From Astrocystis sublimbata (lineage: Eukaryota; Ascomycota; Sordariomycetes; Xylariales; Xylariaceae), in NCBI GenBank assembly GCA_022453515.1, contig JAJNNY010000098.1, forward strand, positions 24,844 through 88,843: a stretch of 64,000 nucleotides of DNA. The letters are read 5' to 3'. Both the position numbers and the translations under genes were made by a program. The notes below the pieces were generated by a model. That model searched no databases. It saw nothing but the letters and a program-made list of their open reading frames with translations, and was not told the origin of the DNA. The first letter of the stretch is position 1. Each line of letters begins with the position of its first letter. Positions 58,834-64,000 of the stretch are shown here, piece after piece.

Positions 58834-59781
58834 CTAATTCCCATCCTCCTTTGCCAATCCCGCCAGGAAATCAAAGTTCCGTGTGAAGTTCTCTACCGAA
58901 TTCGCCGTCTTCCACATAGCCGTATACTCGTCCTTCCCTGTTCCCTTCCCATCATACCCATACTCGCGTCCCCAGTCGCCAACGAAGTTGTCAAATGTCG
59001 AGACGGGCTTGTCGCGACACAGGCCGCAGAGGATCTCGCGCGAGCTATCTGCGTCGAAACCGGCGTAGGGAAAGGCGCGCAGCACCTCTCGGAACTCCTC
59101 GACGGTGATGACGGCTCCGGGCACCGGTGGGGAGGTGGCGAGCTTCATGGGGTCGTCCCATGGGTTGGCGGGGAATCGAGGGCCGAAGAAGTCCGCCATG
59201 ATGCCGAGGTGTGCGGTCGCTACTTCGGCGGAGCTGAATGGGGCGATGGATCGCGTGGCATGGACTATTGCAAATGGGGTAGTTAATAAACAACAGGTGA
59301 ATCTTAATAGTTGATAAGCACGCTGTACAGCTGAGACCAAAAAATAGAGGGAATGAAAAAGTTCGAAGTGTTTCAACTCACGAGCAATACTATCCCAAAC
59401 CCTCTGCACTCTTCCCTCATCCCAACTTTCTTTCCCCTCCCCATCATACCCTTTAACAAACTCCCTCGCGATATCTGCCCCATCGACCTCGAAGCGCTTA
59501 TACGTCGACAACAGCTCCTTGGTAAACGACCAGCCCATGTCATGTAGCACACATGCCAGGACAACCGTCTCGAGGTCCGCTTTCTGCGCCGCCAGGGGCG
59601 GAAGCTTTTTCACCAGGAGAAGTGCCCAGTAGGCACTGCGCACGCAGTGGTTGTACACGGCCTCAGTAGTATGCTGCTTCGTGTATGCGAAGGCGGCGAT
59701 GGTTATGGGTGAGTGCGGGAAGGATATCCCGCTGATGGGGAGGGAGGGGAAGGGGGAGGAGGATGAAGCGGTTGACGACAT
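58834..59781 (-). CDS. HD-domain protein, cyanamide-hydratase-like
   Basis: complement(58834-59264, 59382-59781), 276 residues. The HD superfamily holds a metal site with conserved His and His-Asp; here His45 lies in VYNHCVRSAYW, and His80-Asp81 in VLHDMGW. The order and length match the fungal HD proteins related to yeast Ddi2/Ddi3, which hydrate cyanamide to urea. The last exon has ALHATRSIAPFSSAEVATAHLGI and FFGPRFPANPW. The 117-nt intron (donor GTGAGT, acceptor TAG) is open in frame, so an unspliced message would give a 315-residue form with a hydrophobic insert. The spliced form is preferred because it joins DSIA to LHATRSIA in the family pattern. Catalytic activity on cyanamide is inference. 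Confidence 0.88.
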   Translation of the reverse strand: MSSTASSSSPFPSLPISGISFPHSPITIAAFAYTKQHTTEAVYNHCVRSAYWALLLVKKLPPLAAQKADLETVVLACVLHDMGWSFTKELLSTYKRFEVDGADIAREFVKGYDGEGKESWDEGRVQRVWDSIARELKHFELFHSLYFLVSAVQRAYQLLRFTCCLLTTPFAIVHATRSIAPFSSAEVATAHLGIMADFFGPRFPANPWDDPMKLATSPPVPGAVITVEEFREVLRAFPYAGFDADSSREILCGLCRDKPVSTFDNFVGDWGREYGYDGKGTGKDEYTAMWKTANSVENFTRNFDFLAGLAKEDGN

Positions 59782-60281
59782 GGCTGGCTTGACTCTAATT
59801 CTAATTGAGCAGAACTGGTAAGGTAGGCTGAAGTAATATTTAAATAATCACGAATTAACATCAATCTCAATATCGTATAGTCGAGCTCTACGTTTATATA
59901 CCCGTTCTACCTCCCTTACTCGACAATTGATCGATTGACAATGTCCCCGTCGTTTCTGATCTCCGAACAACCTCGGCGGTTGATGTTCTCTATGTTTTTG
60001 ATTCCAAATGCTTGAGAACTTTTCCGAGTCATGATGCAACTTAATCGAGGTGTGGTGTCGCCAAAAGAAGGGAGCATCCGCATCGCCGTCAAAGTCCGGT
60101 CTCCTTCGGAGATTATCGTCTTGTGCGCCCTTCGACTGACAGGTCTTTCTCTCCACGGCTGGGCTAGAATATTACCCAGAGCCAGCCTTGAGCGAACTAA
60201 CCTTAGTGTCGTAGATCACGCTACCACACATAGGCCTCAGGGCATGAGGAATCAATAGGTTACACAAGTCGATCATGAGCC
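59782..60281. other. Upstream region of the HD-domain gene
   Basis: About 500 bp with the HD gene promoter. A 102-codon minus-strand frame (59848-60156) has a biased, basic composition and no recognised domain, so it is not called. Confidence 0.4.
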
Positions 60282-60286
60282 TTTGC

Positions 60287-60697
60287 TGTAACGATCTGCT
60301 CTATCCGTAACACTGAGTACAGGGTAGAGTAGGGGTCTTAGTGGGTTTATGTTCCTAGGGATAAGGGCTAAGCTTATAACAAAGGATCGCTGAGCAATAT
60401 AAAGTATCGTTCACTAAGTTGTTAGGAGGTTACTCCCATTCCAAGAACTGATGGTATGCTTAGATTGAATAGTGAAGTAAGGAAAGACTAGATACATAGG
60501 AATGCCGTCGAGGCTATATAGTATTTTCCTTCCTTCACACAACTGCGTGTCTCTGTTGTCTCCACAGAGACGTGTCACGTGACATCGGATACCCCTGTAT
60601 CCGATATTCACGTATACGTGTCTGCCTTGCATGACCCCTCGTCATGTGGCTGCGCTGGGTCTCTCCAACTGGCCTGTCCTACAGTTGGTTCGTAACA
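60287..60697. mobile_element. Solo LTR, 411 bp, with perfect 5-bp target duplication
   Basis: It starts TGTAACG and ends CGTAACA and is flanked by TTTGC on both sides (60282-60286 and 60698-60702). Its first about 240 bp match 63338-63590 closely, differing mainly by C to T and G to A changes in the latter copy. It has normal base composition and no internal region next to it, so it is a recent, recombined insertion that has escaped heavy RIP. Confidence 0.88.
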
Positions 60698-60702
60698 TTT
60701 GC

Positions 60703-60989
60703 ACAATAATGTGAGTATTATTGCATTCGTCACACTCACGAAGAGACAGGGCTCCAGCTATATGTGATATATTATACTAAGATCTACAGTTAAGGAAGTA
60801 AAAAGGAAGGGAAGGATCAGCCGTAAGGCAGATCCCACTAAATACAATAAGTGTGTGGGCTAGCCCCTCTATCGATAAGGTTACGTAACTGGCAGTAGTA
60901 TAGCACCATCAAGGGCTGGCGGTCTGGCAAAGCACCTTATGGCATGGGATAGCTATATCAAGGTCTGCAAAGGTGTATGCTGTAACTAC
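60703..60989. other. Spacer between solo LTR and the eroded retroelement
   Basis: Short stretch of ordinary composition without genes. The AT-rich retroelement relict begins after about 60990. Confidence 0.4.
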
Positions 60990-63836
60990 CCCCCTCTCGC
61001 CGGGCGTAAAAAAGTCGGAATAGTGCTCGAACCGGAGTTCTAGCGGTAAATATTTTCTAGCGAAAGGAGGGATCGCCTCGGGTATCTATTAATCTGAATT
61101 ATCGCAGGGCCCTTGTTCTGTTAAATCAATAGGTTAATTTCTTTATACTATTATTAGTAACTATATATTAATTAATACTATTTAAATACCCAGTTAGGTT
61201 ATTTTAATCCATTTAATTATGCGTTCCTTTTTTTTTTATTAACCTTTTGACTTATCCTATGGCCTTATTATTATTAATGTAAGGCTTTAAAAAAGTGTTG
61301 TTTTTTACAGCTTTAAGCTATTATACTAGTTATAAAGGCGGCCCAGCCGAGTTAGGGTTAGTATTATAATATTATTATAGAAATACTAGGCTATTTTTAA
61401 AATTCTTTACTAGGTACTATTTATTATCTATATCCTATCCAACCCAATTAACCTTATATTATAGTTTATTATAGTGAATTTATAAAATCAGGACCTTTTC
61501 TATAGTGAATTCTTTTTTAGCGTTAGCCTCTGGCTATATAACCTCCCCCTCGGGGTTTTCAGCTATTTAACCTAGTAATAAGTTGTTTAGATATTTCTGT
61601 AGTTGGTTAGCGTAATATTTATTAATCGATCGCTATATATCAGGTACCTCTAGAGTAAAAGTGTCGCTATTATACGCAAGTATCTTATACTTCTATTATA
61701 TTATAGGAAAATCGAGCTTATCTAAAGGCCTATTGGTAAGCTATGATTAACGCTTTTTTAGGATCAATATATAGTCGCCCATATTAAAATCGGGATCCTA
61801 TCGGTGTTGATTAGCTTGCTGTATTATATGTTCTTATGCAGTCTATAAGCCTAATTTTGCCGCGTTAATATATTCCTTGATTTTTTTAGCGCGGTCTTAA
61901 GCTTGTTCACGTAGCGCTTGTTCTCTTACTAGTAAGTCTTCTATATTAGCTGTTCTATTTTCCCAATCGAAATAGAATGGCATCGGGAAGCCTGTTTCTA
62001 CTTTATGGGGTGACAGTCCTGTAGACTCGTATGGCAACAAGGCTTGCGCGTGATCTATTGCGGGTATTCTCTCTAACCAGTCATCCTAGTAATGGCTGAT
62101 ATATAGGCATAGCCGTTAATCTAGATAAGCGTTTATAATCTCTGTTTAACCTACGGTCTCGTAGTGACCTACTAATGCCAAAGTGTGTATAACTCCCATA
62201 AGCTTATATAGTTTATCTATAAACGCTGAAACAAATTAAGGGCCACGGTTTGACGTGATTGTTATTAGTATTCCAAATACCCTAAAAGGTCCCTTATAGT
62301 ACATTTTGGCTGTATTAGCAGAGGTAGCGTGTATTATATAAAGTATTGTCCAAGCTTGTTTACCTAATCTATCCACCATTACTAGTATATTATTAAATCC
62401 ATGTTTATCGTAAGGCATTTGTTTAAAGTCTATTACCAAATGTTTCCAAATCCTGTCTGGTATAGGCAATAGTGTATTCTTCCCCGGGGTCTTGTCGCGC
62501 GGCATCTTGGCGGGCCTACACTTTATATAATTAGCAATATATGTCTCACAATCCTTCCCAAGTCCTGGCTACTAGTAGCGCTTGGCTATTAGTTTACGTG
62601 TCTTTTTCTTACCGGGGTGTGCTATAGGCATATGATCGTAAGCCTTATATATTAAGCGTATCCTTAGAATCGATATATTAGGGATTATAAGGCAATTATA
62701 AAAAGTGGTTAAGCTATTGTTACTAATTTTCCAAAAGTTCTCTGGCTTAGTATCTTTTGTTTTTTAGCAGTATATTTCTATTTCTAGATCCTTTTTGTTT
62801 TCTTTAATCGCATATTTTACTAGTTAGGGACCCGTTAAGTCTTTGATTTTGTTATAGGTTACTAAGGTTATAATAAGTATTAAGGCAGATAGTACTTCGT
62901 TTTTCATCTATTATAATATTATAGTATAAACTGGTTAAAACAATTGTTTATAGCGGTAAGCTTTTTTTATTTTATTTTAGCTAGCTAGATCTTCTTACTT
63001 TTTAGATAGTGTATCTATTACTACGTTATGCTTGCCCGGGCGGAATGTGATTGTAAAATTGTATTTAGAAAACAGCTCTGTCCATACTGCTTACCACAAG
63101 TTAAGATTTCGCTTTATACTAAAATGTTCTAGGGCCTGGTAATCTATAACTACTAGGAAAGGGTTATAAGTACTAACGAGTTCTGCTTTCCACTCCTTTA
63201 ATATAGTAATAATTGCTAATATCTCACGATCTAGAATCCTGTAATTAGCTTTTTTATCCTTTAAAGTCTTTGAGTAAAAAGCTATAAAGTACTACTCACT
63301 ATCCTTATAGAACTATAATATTATTCCTATTATAATATATAACGACTGCTTTATCTGTAACACTGAGTATAGGGTAGAGTAGGGGTCTTAGTAGGTTTAT
63401 ATTCCTAAGGATAAGGGCTAAGCTTATAATAAAGGATCGCTAAATAATATAAGGTATTATTTATTAAGTTGTTAGGAGTTTACTTCTATTTTAAGAACTA
63501 TTAGTATGCTTAGATTAAATAGTAAAATAAAAAAAGACTAGATATATAGGAATATTATTAAAGCTATATAGTATTCCCTTTTTTTATATTTTGGTATAGA
63601 TTATAGGATATTTCTTTTATTTTTTGGTCCTAGATAGCTGGATTATATAGCTATCCTCTGATCTTAGATATTTAGATCGTTCTCTGATCCTCCTATCTAT
63701 TATGTGACCTTTGTGGCGCTTTATTGTGGTGTATGGCTTATTTCCTGGTCTCGTCTTGCGTTACTAGCTTGGGTATGGTTATCCCCTTTCGCGCTAGGTC
63801 TTTTTAACAGGTCGTACGCCCTGTTGGTTCGTAATA
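60990..63836 (-). mobile_element. RIP-eroded Ty3/gypsy retrotransposon relict
   Basis: Very AT-rich sequence (TA-rich, full of stops) on the minus strand. RNase H is recognisable at about 62990-63290 (segments such as ILDREILAIITILKEWKAEL, and RPGKHNVVIDTLSK). An integrase fragment follows at 62236-62505 (DRIWKHLVIDFKQMPYDKHG, VMVDRLGKQAW). The order RNase H then integrase is the Ty3/gypsy order. The gag, protease and reverse transcriptase parts are missing on the right, where an LTR-like segment abuts the RNase H region. The far-left border is uncertain, and a chromodomain-like piece near 61500 is only a guess. Mutations are of RIP type. Confidence 0.8.
63338..63836. repeat. RIP-mutated LTR related to the solo LTR at 60287
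   Basis: About 499 bp from TATAACG to CGTAATA, both RIP-type forms of the TGTAACG and CGTAACA ends of the 411-bp solo LTR. The left half aligns base for base with that LTR; differences are nearly all C to T or G to A. The right half differs more and is longer, so this is a divergent relative and not the partner LTR of the same insertion. Confidence 0.8.
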
Positions 63837-64000
63837 TTATCCCTCTCCTTCTAGGGTTATTGTTTTTAATAATAAATAGCGTGCTTACCGCCCTTCTTTT
63901 TAGTAAGTTCTTCTTATTTCTTACTATTTTCCGCTATGTTTAACTAAATTAAAAAGCGTTATATTAGTTTTATTTTTAATAGGAAAGCTGTTAAATATAA
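63837..64000. other. AT-rich sequence at the window edge
   Basis: Continues the eroded repeat landscape; no gene seen before the window ends. Confidence 0.4.

Noticed and set aside
60287..63836. The two LTRs as the ends of one complete element
   Set aside because: The left LTR has its own perfect target duplication on both sides, and the right copy differs in length, so they are separate insertions.
1..64000. CRISPR arrays, bacterial operons or phage
   Set aside because: No regularly spaced repeats with unique spacers; gene structure is eukaryotic throughout.

Overview
This window is nuclear DNA of a filamentous ascomycete (Pezizomycotina, most likely a Sordariomycete; the class is inferred from gene content and style, not proven). 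Genes carry short introns of about 50-120 nt with GTANGT-type donors, CTRAC-type branch points and YAG acceptors. Intergenic regions are long and hold many TACCTAGGTA-type palindromes. The right end is an AT-rich, RIP-like (C to T / G to A) graveyard of retrotransposons. I rebuilt exon structures by hand from splice signals and reading frame; none was checked against transcripts.

Layout. 0.36-32 kb is mostly housekeeping: a YEN1/GEN1 Holliday-junction resolvase (+), a BTB protein (-), two conserved fungal proteins of unknown role (-), a PDK1/PKH kinase (+), the SWI/SNF subunit SNF12 (+), a classical SDR (+), the MO25-like scaffold HYM1 (-), cytosolic isoleucyl-tRNA synthetase (+) and a 60-residue twin-CX9C protein (-). 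32-41 kb holds SFI1 (+), the twin-CX9C protein EMI1 (-) and the mitochondrial membrane protein YME2 (+). 42-52 kb looks accessory: an SDR (+), a CmcJ/AsaB-like oxygenase (-), a tandem duplication with ORF debris, an OPT transporter (+) and a dienelactone hydrolase (+). 53.5-55.6 kb is the cytosolic HSP70 (+) with a heat-shock element. After it come an 11-bp minisatellite, a dead SNF2 helicase fragment split by a solo LTR, an HD-domain cyanamide-hydratase-like gene (-), a second solo LTR, and a RIP-eroded Ty3/gypsy element running to the window end.

How genes relate: there is no operon. HYM1 (RAM/MOR signalling), PKH (AGC-kinase activation) and SFI1 (spindle pole body) all act in morphogenesis or the cell cycle. 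The CX9C protein, EMI1 and YME2 are all mitochondrial. The 42-52 kb set (SDR, oxygenase, transporter, hydrolase) could be a loose catabolic or secondary-metabolic neighbourhood, but nothing proves co-function.

Most notable observations: (i) an intron of the essential isoleucyl-tRNA synthetase has GA instead of GT at its donor, and no alternative splice seen keeps the frame; (ii) a 214-bp solo LTR with a perfect ATTGC duplication sits inside a relict SNF2 helicase, and removing it in silico rejoins the reading frame; (iii) a second solo LTR of 411 bp with a perfect TTTGC duplication lies 2.6 kb from a heavily RIP-mutated relative; (iv) a three-exon, 60-residue CX9C gene that ORF-based annotation would miss. 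I found no convincing new defence or biosynthetic system.
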